Both the position numbers and the translations under genes were made by a program. The notes below the pieces were generated by a model. It saw nothing but the letters and a program-made list of their open reading frames with translations, was not told the origin of the DNA and did no database searches. A stretch of 64,000 nt of DNA from Brachionus manjavacas (taxonomy: Eukaryota > Rotifera > Eurotatoria > Ploima > Brachionidae), in contig JAHQIY010000003.1 of assembly GCA_019054805.1 (NCBI GenBank), positions 1,922,001 through 1,986,000 on the forward strand, in the 5' to 3' direction. Positions 1 through 10,800 of this stretch are shown here, one piece after another (within the stretch, counting starts at the first letter, position 1; each line of letters begins with the position of its first letter).

Positions 1-273
1 AATAATAATTATAATTATAATTAATTTCGATAATTATAATAATCGAAATTGAAGAATCGCGTTTCAAATTAGATCTTTTTATTGGAAATTAATACTGCAT
101 ATCTAACTTTCATTTTTTCCTTTTGATTTTATTTGATTTTTTCTTTATTTTGATTCACTGAAGTCAAAATCTACAGCCTTTTAAACATAAAGATTTTGAT
201 TGTATTTCTTCTCTAATTGTTGAATTCTCTTTGAAAGGTTTTCAATTATCTGACTTGAATTGATTTTCTAAGT

Positions 274-444
274 CTAAAAAATTTGTCTGTTTTCGCCACC
301 ACTTTTTTTATTAGTTGGTTTTTCTTCGTCATTTTCGGCGTGTTCGTATTCTTCGTTTTCTTGCTCGTTTTCGCTGTTTTCGTTTTCGTCGTTGTCGTCG
401 TCTCCTCCCTGATAATCAATATATTCGTCGTTTTCGTCGTCTCT
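274..444 (-). other. Acidic Asp/Glu/Asn-rich open frame, possible exon
   Basis: On the minus strand an open frame of 56 codons is extremely rich in Asp, Glu and Asn (for example ENDEYIDYQGGDDDNDENEN) and ends in KPTNKKSGGENRQIF before a stop. The plus strand of the same stretch shows repeated TTCGTCGTTTTC-like text, so the plus-strand Phe/Val-rich frame is a shadow. The frame is preceded by a possible TTAG acceptor, so it may be the last exon of a minus-strand gene, but no upstream exon could be identified. It could also be simple-sequence DNA with no coding role. Confidence 0.3.
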
Positions 445-955
445 CTAATTTTCCATTTTGAGCATTCTACTCGTCATCGACATTTTATTATGGTATCCAA
501 ATATAATGGTAAACTAGTAAGTAATGGTAAGAGACCCGCGAAATCAATTAGATTTTTTTAATTTATTTTTTTATAGATTATGGACTATTTATACAAAATT
601 AGAATTGTAGGTATAAAAGACAGAAAGTAGAATTGCATTTAAGGAGAAGCCGCGTAATCAAGACTTAGCAAAAAATAACCGTGCCATTATGATCTTCCTT
701 TGAGTAACTATCGTTTAATGTAGTGACAATATATATAAAGTTGGTGATTGATAAGAATAAAAAAAGAGTCTAAATTAATATTTAAATTATTTTAGTTCAT
801 GTCAAAAATTATTTTTGTTCAATTTAGAAATTATTTTAATGCAACTCTTTGAACTTCTTTTTTCTAGTTTTAAAAACTAGAAAAAAGAAGAGGCCCTAAG
901 AATTCGCGTATAGCCGTTTTTTGATGAAAATAGATCGCTTGGAAAGATATTCACT
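445..955. other. Gap: no gene seen, one palindrome
   Basis: A/T-rich sequence without a recognisable gene. At about 854-890 there is a nearly perfect 37-bp palindrome whose arms read CTTCTTTTTTCTAGTTT and its complement. It lies just before the decayed Tc1-like transposase and may mark that element's end. Confidence 0.4.
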
Positions 956-2190
956 GTGTTCCATTTTATGGCAGAAAAAATTCCAAGTAATACTATTTAC
1001 CGAATTTTAAAATGTAATGAATATTTTTTCCAAAAAAAAAACAAGGATCTGGTCAAACACCGAAAAAAATTAATAAATACAACTCAACAAGCTTATAAAA
1101 GGCTTTTGATCACAAAGACAATATTAGTCAGCGTGAAGCAGCCAAAAAGTTTGATATAAGCCAGCAAATGGTCTCAAAATTGTTGAAAAAGCTTCAAATT
1201 ATACCTTGAAAAAAGAAGAAAATTCCTGACCGAACCGATACGCAAAAAAAAAGGAGCTAGATTTAAATGTAGAAATTTGTATTTAAAAAATCCAAATATT
1301 TCCTGGATTTTAGACGATTAATCCTATTTCACTCTCAGTCATGGTAAATTAATGGAAACGATATATTTTACTCAAGTAACATTGCTCCAACACCAGCAAG
1401 TACAAAATATACCCCAGTTAAGAAATCTGAGCAGTAATTACCTTATTTCCTCAAATAAAAGAAAGTTCGGTCATCAAAAGATTTCTTCTATTCGAAAATT
1501 TTTCACTCCCAAAATGTGACTCAATTACAAGAAATTAAAAGCTATTTTTTCTTCTATTAAAAACTAGAAAAATGCATGTTTTACATGAGAGATGATTCAT
1601 AAATTTTCTTTTAAACAAGACACATATTCTCTAGAAAAATAACTCAAATAAATGAAAATTTTTGACTGAAATACAAGCAAGTTTCTTCTTTTTGTGGTTA
1701 CTTCTATTTGAGGATTTTCGGTACTTGTTTGGTTTGATATTTCTGAGAGTGGTATTTCGGCTCCAATCATACGAAAAAGTGGACTTGCAATCGACCAAAC
1801 TGTTTATTTAGACTTTATAAAGCGTGGAGTCATTCCGCTTTTTAAAAAGCATCATTCAGACGGTAACTATAAATTCTAGCCCGACTTGGCGAGCTCTCAT
1901 TATGCCATTACAATTGTCAACTACTTGTTTGACCAAAATATCAAATTTCTGCAAAAATGCGAAACCTTGCAAATGTGCCAGAAGAGGATTTTTGGTCAAT
2001 TTTTAAGGGAAAAGTGTATGAGAATGGCCGGAGAGCAAAAAATTTAGATGAACTTAGTAAATAAAATACGACTTTGTACAAAAAATATGGACCAAAATCT
2101 CGTACAGGACCTTTTGGCCTCTACATCCAAACGACTCAATAATATTCGAAGAAATGGACTTATTGAAAAAAGATAAAAGCATTAATAAAA
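956..2190 (+). pseudogene. Decayed Tc1/IS630-type transposase
   Basis: Broken pieces of a DDE transposase can be read in the plus direction. Around 1115-1200 the text SQREAAKKFDISQQMVSK is a helix-turn-helix of the kind at the N terminus of Tc1-like transposases. From 1735 onward the catalytic half is readable: APIIRKSGLAIDQTVYLDF, then PDLASSHYA, which in this family carries the second catalytic Asp, and later GPFGLYIQTTQ-like debris with the tail reading LLASTSKRLNNIRRNGLIEK in another frame. Several frameshifts and stops break it. An amber codon sits exactly where the family has Trp before PDLASSHY; the copy near 20.3 kb has the same stop. Inactive. Confidence 0.7.
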
Positions 2191-3244
2191 ACTAGAATAA
2201 AAATGCTATATTCTCTCAAAATTTCGTTTTATTTTGTTTTATTTTAAAGTTTGTCTCGATTTTATGTTGTCACCCGTCAAAGTAAAAGCTGAAAGTATTA
2301 GATGTTTTGAGAACGGTCTTTATCAACCAAATGTCATCATAGAAAACTAGAATTCAACTTCTGCAGGTTCAAAAAATTCAAGAAAGATTCAAAATCAAGT
2401 TGCCAATGGCTCCAAAAAAAAAAAAAACAAGCTTTTACTGAAAATATTTTTTTAATTTTTAATTAAGCATAATTACTCAGAATATTTCAAAAACTAAAAA
2501 TCTCTTTTTTTTTGATACCAAAGCATGATACAAATAAACTAAAAAAGAAAATATTAATAAAATATAAATGATCCCATAAAACCAGGGTCAAAATAAATCA
2601 TGGAAAAAATGGCTAAAAATAAAAAAAATATATAATGCCCAAGAGTGACAAGTTGAAGTCTCGATTACATCTGGAGTTATTTGATTCCAATTTTTTACCA
2701 ACTGCTTGGTCATTGAATATTCATGGCTCCTTGTGTTATAAAATTTTTGTCTCGGAATAAAAAAATTTGTTTGATAACAATAGACCTTATCAATACCATT
2801 ATTTATCTTGTATTCTTAAATCAACTTAATTATTTTATATTTTATGACAATAAAAAAAAGGTTTCAATATTATACTTTTCAGAAAAAATTAAATATTAAA
2901 ATATTCAAAAAATTCAACTGATTCAAAAAGTGACATCTTGATTATGTGACAAAACCTAAATTATTTAATGTAAATTAAATTTTAAAACTTTATTCTCTTT
3001 TATAAATTTTTCAAAAAAGTTCGAACCTAGACCTTTATCCAGGAAATAGTTTGAACATTGTTCGATCTTTTCTAGTTTCGACGCCCTTCACTAGTTTTTT
3101 TTAATCATGAGCTTTTTTTACTCAAAAATTTATTGAAAAATGTAGAATAGAAACAAATTTTGCCACATGTTTAAAAATGATAATTAGGAAAGAATATAAT
3201 GAAAAAAAACCTTCTTAACCTATTTGAAAAGGCATTCTACAGTA
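2191..3244. other. Gap: A/T-rich, no gene seen
   Basis: No coding region or RNA gene is recognisable. The stretch contains homopolymer runs and scattered copies of the AAAACTAGAA text that also occurs around the transposon at 956-2190, so part of it may be transposon flank. Confidence 0.4.
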
Positions 3245-3640
3245 CTGATTTGTTCCAGTGGTTTTACCAAAATTTACGCGAATTTACCAAAATTTTAGTA
3301 AATTTACGGGAATTCCGGTAATTTTACGTAAAATCGCAAAAGTGAAAAACAGTAAATTTACCGGAATTCCCGTAAATTTACCAGAATTTAACGGATTTTC
3401 CGTAAAATTTCGTAAAAACCAAAAGGGCCAAAAAAATCAAAATTTTTGCAATTTTTTCACTTTTTTTAGTTTTTTTTCAAAAATAATAAAAAAATTTAAA
3501 AGAAAAAAAATTGTATTTTTTTACGCAAATTTTCTTAAATTTTTATTGATTTTAGTGAAAAATAGTAATAAAAAGGGAAAAAAAGTTAAAAAAAAAGAAA
3601 AATTTAAATCAAGTTTTTTTTATATTGAAATTATTAGATA
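3245..3640 (+). repeat. Left terminal inverted repeat
   Basis: About 396 bp, complementary to 4311-4623. It consists of many short palindromic AAATTTACG-like units, followed by a poly-purine/poly-pyrimidine stretch that ends in TTGAAATTATTAGA. The right copy is shorter because of internal deletions. Confidence 0.85.
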
Positions 3641-3759
3641 CATATATTTTAGAGATTTTACCAGTCGCCATTTTTCTCAATTACAATTTCAATTACCTAA
3701 TTTATCAAAATTAATATTTTAAAAAGCCAAAAACTTTAATTTAAATTTCAACCTTTTTC

Positions 3760-4270
3760 AGATGATTTATATATTTACTACATTTTTCAACTGTTAGTGA
3801 TTTTTCAAATTCTCTTGTAGCCAATGCTGCATCAGCTATGGTAAACACCATTTTTTTTCTTGCAAATTCCTTCATTTCATTCCACAGCATTTCAATAGAG
3901 TTTAAATCTGGCGAGTTAGGGGGTGATTTAATCTTAAATTTAATTACTAAATTAGTTTTTAAATTTTATATTTACTTATTATTTTACCCAATTAGTTTTG
4001 TTTATATCTAAAAAAGATCTGCATAATAAACTACTGTGTTTAGGATCATTGTCTTGGTGCAACTGAAATTCCGAATCGAATTTACTTGCACCAAATGGTA
4101 ACAAATATTCTGACATCATTTCCCTGTATAACACTGAATTCATGTTTTCATTGAATATCTAGTCAAATTTTAGTTTAACGCAAGTACGTCCAAATATGAA
4201 GGAAAGCTTAATATTTGGGCTGGTATCTCTCATAAAGGGGCTACAAATTTTGCGGTTTGAATTTTTTCTA
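3760..4270 (-). pseudogene. Tc1-like DDE transposase remnant
   Basis: On the minus strand, about 4098-4020 reads FDSEFQLHQDNDPKHSSLLC, the block with the second catalytic Asp (HQDNDPKH) of Tc1 transposases. About 3945-3770 reads NSPDLNSIEMLWNEMKEF, the block with the third catalytic residue, a Glu as in Tc1 (D34E type). A stop and about 60 extra bases separate the two blocks. The N-terminal DNA-binding region is missing; its place is taken by a small internal inverted duplication. Not functional as it stands. Confidence 0.85.
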
Positions 4271-4303
4271 CTTTGTATTGCGTTAAACTAAAATTTGACT
4301 AGA
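4153..4303. repeat. Internal 30-bp inverted duplication
   Basis: The 30 bases at 4153-4182 recur as their perfect complement at 4274-4303, about 90 bp apart. This is transposase-coding sequence duplicated in inverted orientation inside the element, not its terminal repeat. A foldback or aborted-repair event at this site is the likely origin. Confidence 0.85.
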
Positions 4304-4847
4304 TATTCAATGATCTAATAATTTCAATATAAAAAAACTTGATTTAAATTTTTCTTTTTTTTTTAACTTTTTTTTACTATTTTTCACTAAAATCAATATA
4401 AATTTACGAAAATTTGCGTAAAAAAATACAATTTTTTTTCTCTTAAATTTTTTTATTAATTTTGAAAAAAAATTAAAAAAAGTGAAAAAATTGCAAAAAT
4501 TTTGATTTTTTTGGCCCTTTTGGTTTTTACGAAATTTTACGGAAAATTCGTTAAATTCCGGTAAATTTACTAAAATTTTGGTAAATTCGCGTAAATTTTG
4601 GTAAAACCACTGGAACAAATCAGTAATGTAAATGAAAATCTTTTTTTTAATCCTAACGTGAAATTGTAATAATAAATAAAATTAAAATTAACTAAGATCT
4701 TTAAATTCATTTTGTTCCAAGACAAATAAAATGGCTCTTTATTATTTCAAAATTTTGGAAAATTTTAAAAAATTATAAACAAAATAAAAATTATTTGAAA
4801 CATACATTTTATAAAAGAAAAAAATAAAATTTTGATTAAAATTTACA

Positions 4848-7800
4848 ATGTCCGAAAATTCGTCAAGACGAATAATATCCCGGCACAAAATTACTAATGA
4901 CGAGGACCCAAAGCACAGATCTGACTACAAACTAACCAACCCACAGCAAACTCAAAAGACCAAAGACACCGAAGTTGCACCAGTTTCTCAGCTCGCAGTT
5001 CCACAAACCATCAACTACTTGAACAAAGAGCCATTTAACGAAGACGTCTCTGTCGAAGAAAGCTACCTGACTGAGGACCAAGATCAGTGGACAGCGCTTG
5101 TTTTGGACAAACTAAGACTGGTCATAGATACCTTGAAAAATTGGCAAAAAACGCCCACTGAAAGTGTAAATTTAAAGTTATCAACAAGTTAAATCAACCA
5201 ACTAAAAAAAATTGTTTAGAAAAACGCAATCAAAGAATCGTACAAAAATGGAATAATTTTGTTCGGCACACTTAAAAAACTTAATCGGCTGAGCCAAATG
5301 AAAGTAAACAAATGCCGAGTGGGAACTCACGAAGAGAAGCTCAAAATAGACGAGCACCATCTAGAGCTGCAGAATCTTTTGTACGAGATATCCCATTTGA
5401 AAAAGGAGATAAACACTTGCTTGGAATTTCGTTCAGTGGACGAAACTATCAACTTGGTTTCTGCCGAAGAACTGTTGAGCTCGGCACCCCAGGAGATCAA
5501 CAATCCGGAAATAATTAGCAATGAACACAAGCTCAAGTTGGCTCGGTTGGACTGGGAATTGATTGAGAGACAAAAGTAATTTATTTTGGTTAGATAAATT
5601 GGAATTTTGGAAATTTTTTTTGTAAGTATGCTCAATCGGATCAAAGATCTAGAGAGCCAAATAGATCAACGAGAAAAACAAATAAAGCTCAAGCAGAGCA
5701 AGCTGGAGTCCTTGCATCCCAAGTTGAACCAAATAATTGAAGCCTGTAAACCAACTCTGGAGTATTTCGATACACATTTTGAAGAAAATTGTATGTTCAG
5801 TGAGCAAGTGCAGTACTTGCCCAAGCCCCTTTATCAGTTCTACATGATGATGACTGCTTATCGGGACACCAAAGGTACGCACAGCAAATTTAAATATTTC
5901 AAAACATTTTTCTTTCAATTTACTCTATTGTTGTTTTAGATAAAGATGTTAAAATTGAAGTGTGGGGAGATTTGGAGGAAGCAAAGCGCTACAATTTAAA
6001 TGAAACAATCAATTTGGGTAAGAAAAATATAAAAAATTATTACTCAATTTTTTTAAACTAACTATTACAGTGTTCCTAAAAAAAGTCCAGAATTTGCTAA
6101 ATTACGTTATTTTACGTAATTTTAAACTATTCTTAGTAAGTTAAAGTTAATATTAGTCTGTAAGGATATGTATTTGTGAGGTTGTTCCCTAAAAATCGGA
6201 AATTCCGCATCACTTTTAGAAAGAATTATCGCCCCACTTATTCTAAAAACTAGAATTTTTAATTTTAAAAAGATCATTTTAAACCTTATTTGAAATTCAA
6301 AATTAATTTTTCGAAAAAAAAAAACTCTGCAAACATTTTCCGCTTTTCTTTGACTATTGAGATACATAGCAGAAATTTATTTTTAGTGTAAAAAGTAATG
6401 CAGATTTCCGATATTTTTGGTTGCCAAAAAAAAAAATTTTACACATTGGCCTTTAATCTAAATTATTCGGATTATTATTTAAAGGGTGCAAATAATTAAA
6501 ATGAATTTGGGTATTTATTGAATGTCAAAATTATTTTAAAATAAATTAAAAATTATTAAAGAGCATTAGAAAAATTATTATTAATAGAATTACAAAAAAA
6601 TATTAATAATTATCAAAATAGTCAAAACAGAAATTAATAGAAAATTATTCTCTGTCAATCAGTATTAGGAAAAGTGTCGGAGAGAGAATGCACACTTGTC
6701 TCACTACTGTACACACTTTGAAGCTCTCAGATTGTCCTTCTTCCAGAATTATCCTCTCTCAAATTTCTCATAGAAGAGTTTTATCAAGTTTACTATCTTC
6801 TGTGGCAGGCTTTAGCATCTAAATATGGCCCACAAGGTTTCTCTGTGCATGCTATCAAAGGCTTTCTTGCAGTCAATGAAGTTAAGATACACAGGGCTAT
6901 TCCATTCCAGACTTTGTTAAATGATGTTGTGCAAATATCTGATCTATGCATCCTCTTCTATTTCTAAACCTTGTTTGTTCTTCTCTAAGTATAAATTCCA
7001 AAACGTTCATGATTCTTTCCAGAATAATGCTGCAGAACGCCATTGGTAGCAGTATTGTTGCTCGCCAATTGCCACAGATCATATTGTTACCTTTCTAAGA
7101 GAGCTTGACTATTAGGCTTATTGACCAGGTATGATTCCTTGCCACCATATCTTGCTAAAGAGGTCTTGCAATATCTCCATTGTGATCCTCAGCTTTCAAC
7201 ATTTCTGCCGTGACTCCGTCAATAACCGTGGCTTTTCTGTTCTTCAGAACCTTACAGTGCATCTTCTATTTCTCTAAAATGCTCAACCCATCTCTCTCAG
7301 TTGTTAAGAAACGAACCTATTTGTCTTTCACTAGATGTTCGTTTCTATTAATGAGCCACAAATTCGCACATAGTACATATATATGACTTACTATGAAAAA
7401 AGTTATCATTTTTTAAACTTAAATTATTCATTAAAAAATTTAGAGTAGAAAAGTTTTGCGTCTGATCAGTTTGTTTGAAAAAGATTTTTAAGATAGATGT
7501 CAAGATTGAAAATTCCTTTAGATTAAGGAATTTTTTTTGAATGCTATCTTTAAATCAAAAATTTAAATAAAACTAAATCAATAAAATAAAATTAAGCTAA
7601 AGCCATTTACTTTTTGGGATTTTTACTCCAGAGTTGTTTTTAAGTCACAAGCCATAAGCCATAAATTTTTTTTTTCAAGTTAGTGATTTTTTTTTCTTGA
7701 CGGGCTTTAAATTTTTTATTTATTTTATCGAACTCCAGTTTAACTTAATTTTAAATAGCAAAAAAAATAATTAATTCCAACTTTTTTTCTTACTTTTTTA

Positions 7801-10800
7801 TTTTTTTAAATTTTTACAATTAGAATTCAGTTACCTATTAACGATGGCTGAAAACCCTTTAGATGATTTAATTAATTATTTACAAAATATACACATAAAT
7901 ACAGGAAAAATAACAACCTCTCAAAAATGGCGGTTTCTTGTTTCAAATTTCATCTTAGTCCGAAAAAAAGTAAACTGGCAATGTATTGAGACAAAATTTT
8001 TTTTTCAAAATAGAGATTTTTTTTATTTCAACTTTTTTTTTCAAGGTAAAAACTTGCTAAATTAATTGGTGTTTTTTTTTTTGCTATTTATCAGAGTTGT
8101 TTTTAAGTCACAAGTTGACTTAAATTTTTTTATTTTTTCAAGTTAGTGATTTTTTTTTCTTGACGGGCTTTAAATTTTTATTTATTTTATCGAACTCCAG
8201 TTTAACTTAATTTTAAATGAATAAATAAATAGAAAAAAATTCAAATCAAAGTTTGTAAAAAAAACTTTAACTTAAAAAAAAAAAATTTAACTTAAGTCAC
8301 ATATTTGACTTAAATTTTTGTGACTTTGACTTAAAACTGTCACTTAAAAACTACAGTACATCCTAAAACTAACTTCATCGATTTCTTTCCTTTCCTCTTA
8401 AAGGAAGAAGAGAGGAAGAGGAAAAAAGAGGAAAGGAAAAGAAAGCGATGAAGTTAGTTTTAGGACGTACTGTAGTCTGTTTTACTCTCATTTAAAATAT
8501 CGTAGAGTGAAAAAGGAAAAAGGAATTATTCTATTTTTAAACTTTTAGCTTAAAAAAAATAATTTTTATAAAATAAAATTTAAAATTTAAAACTAAATCC
8601 TGACCCTAAACCCAAAAAACTCATCTCCACCAGAGTCGCTCGCAGAATTAATTTGCCAAATCTCAAGACGTCCGGTTAATTAAGTTTAATTTTAATATAT
8701 TTAGAAAGTAACAACTATTTAGCAATTTTTACAAGTAAAAAATTAAGATTTGGTTAAATAATAATTACTTTAAAATTTCTAACTATCTATCATTAATTAC
8801 TGCTCCTTTATTTTGTATTTAAGATGATGACGACTCTGATTCTGATGGCGATAATGAAGGCGAAAATGAAACATACAAAAAGAAAAAATCAAAATCAAAA
8901 TCAAAGAACAAAAAGTCCAACAATTACGAAAAAGTTTTTAATCAATTTCCGCTCAGCTGTAAAGTAACCTTTAGTGTACGAGGCTTTGGACAATTTGCAC
9001 TGGAATTTTTTTACCTTAACATTCTGAAAATTGTGACTGTAAAGAGTGAAATACGTCTGTTGAAAGACATATCTATTTCTGACCGGTAAAGCATTAGTGG
9101 AAAACTCAGAATAAATTCTCTAAAATTTTTTTTTTCAGAACAGAGTCTATTTTCAAAAACTTGTACGAGAATGACAACGGAACCGAGTCGCCAAACTTGA
9201 CAAACAAATTCCTATTAAATAATTTAGGGTAAAAAAGTGAACAAAAACTCTTTTTCTGTTAATTATTTTTTAATTTAGAATAAAATCTCTCGAACCCCAT
9301 TTGAAAAACATTGGCTTTCCGTACAAGTGGTGTCAAATCCTGTGCGGACTATTCTTCGAAAACAAATCAGATCGACAAGAAATGATCGCTGCATCTATAG
9401 TAACCACCAGAGCTCAAGTGAACGAGGAAAATTTAGAAGAAAGCATGATGGTAGATGAAGAAAAGCCTGAAAACGAAGACAACCAGAACCCCATTCGGTC
9501 AAACTATCTGAATGACACCGAAATTTTTGAACAAATTATCAATAGATTAAAATCGCGCTTCAAGGCCAGGATTACTCTTCAAGAAGCAGTCACCTCTCTA
9601 AGTAAGAGTTAATTTATTTTGGCATTTGAAGTCGCTTTTCAATTCAAAATACCATTTCAATTCAAACAATCTATCTTTAGATACTAAAATTAATATTTAA
9701 GTTAATCTAAACAATTTTAATGCCACATTCTTTGGATGTAATGAAGATTAAAAAATTAATCATTTTAATGTAATATTTTATGTAATGCTTAAGGTTCCTG
9801 AAAAATTATATTTAAAAAAGTTTTCAAAACTTAAGTGAATTTCAAATAATTTTTTTTATGTGATCAAGACCAACATTTTGTGATCAATGATTTTAAGTCA
9901 ATTTTTTTGTTCACCTAAATTTTGATCACATATTTCGTGACCAGTGTTGGTCACCTATCACCTAAAAAATTTTTGGTCACATATTACCTGATCAATTGGT
10001 CACATAAGGGAATAGACCCATTTAATTTTATATTTGAATTTAGTTATTAAAATTATATTTTGAATGCTAGTCAAAAATAATTTTAAAGTAAAAAAATCTA
10101 AATAAAATGTTTAAAAAATAAATTTTAAATATTGAAAATATACTTTTAAAAGGCATGTATTTTATGATAATGCAAAAATAATCACTTGTTATAAAATAAA
10201 TTAAATTTAAAAGAATGATATAGGTTTTGTTTTATTTTAGTTACAGTATTTTTTTATTCAAAAAATTGCAATTTTTGTTAAAACAAAAAAAAATGTAAAA
10301 AAATTGATTAACTTTTTTGTAAAGGTTTAAACTTAGTTCTGTAAATGCAACATTCAAACTTGCATCAAATATCTAAGTCTGATAAATTTGCAGAGCAGAA
10401 ATTAAATTCCAATATAATCAAGCGAAGTGCATTTTGCAGAGATTTTGCACACCTTTAGCAGATCTTTACTGTTGATGCAACTTTGAATGTTGCACCATGC
10501 TGCTTTCACAGAATTAATTTTAAACCTTTTGAAAAAAATATTTTTAATTTTTTTGCACTTTGTTCTGTTCTTTTATACTGAACTTCACATAACCAAAAAA
10601 AAACTTGAAATTATTTTTACTTTTTAAATTCAAGGTTATTTTAATTAGTTTTTTTTCAAATGTTATTTATTTTTGGAATATTTGGCTACAGAAATTAAAA
10701 ATGTATAATTACCAAACCTCACCAAAATAAAAATTTAAATTCCAATTTAAACTAGAAATATAATTAAATTCCATTATTGACTTAAAAAAGTTTAAATTTA

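Larger units (their letters stand above)
3245..4623 (-). mobile_element. Tc1-like element with long inverted repeats
   Basis: The element runs from CTGATTTGTTCCAGTGG to its exact complement and is bounded on both sides by TA (3243-3244 and 4624-4625), the target duplication of Tc1/mariner elements. Its inverted repeats are unusually long: about 396 bp on the left (3245-3640) and 313 bp on the right (4311-4623), built of repeated AATTTAC/GTAAATT modules. A decayed transposase lies between them on the minus strand. Plus-strand frames at 3258-3722 and the minus frame at 4307-4618 lie within the repeats and are not genes. The two repeats match closely apart from indels, suggesting a recent insertion or gene conversion. 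Confidence 0.85.

Noticed and set aside
283..561. 92-aa hydrophobic frame (plus)
   Set aside because: Phe/Val-rich translation of TTCGTCGTTTTC-type repeats; it starts at a non-ATG codon, and the opposite strand gives a more plausible acidic frame.
3258..3722. 154-aa frame (plus) and its 103-aa partner (minus, 4307-4618)
   Set aside because: Both lie in the two arms of the long inverted repeat of the Tc1-like element and encode near-identical low-complexity text.
5327..5918. Minus-strand frames opposite THOC5 exons 2 and 3
   Set aside because: Antisense shadows of strongly conserved THOC5 exons.
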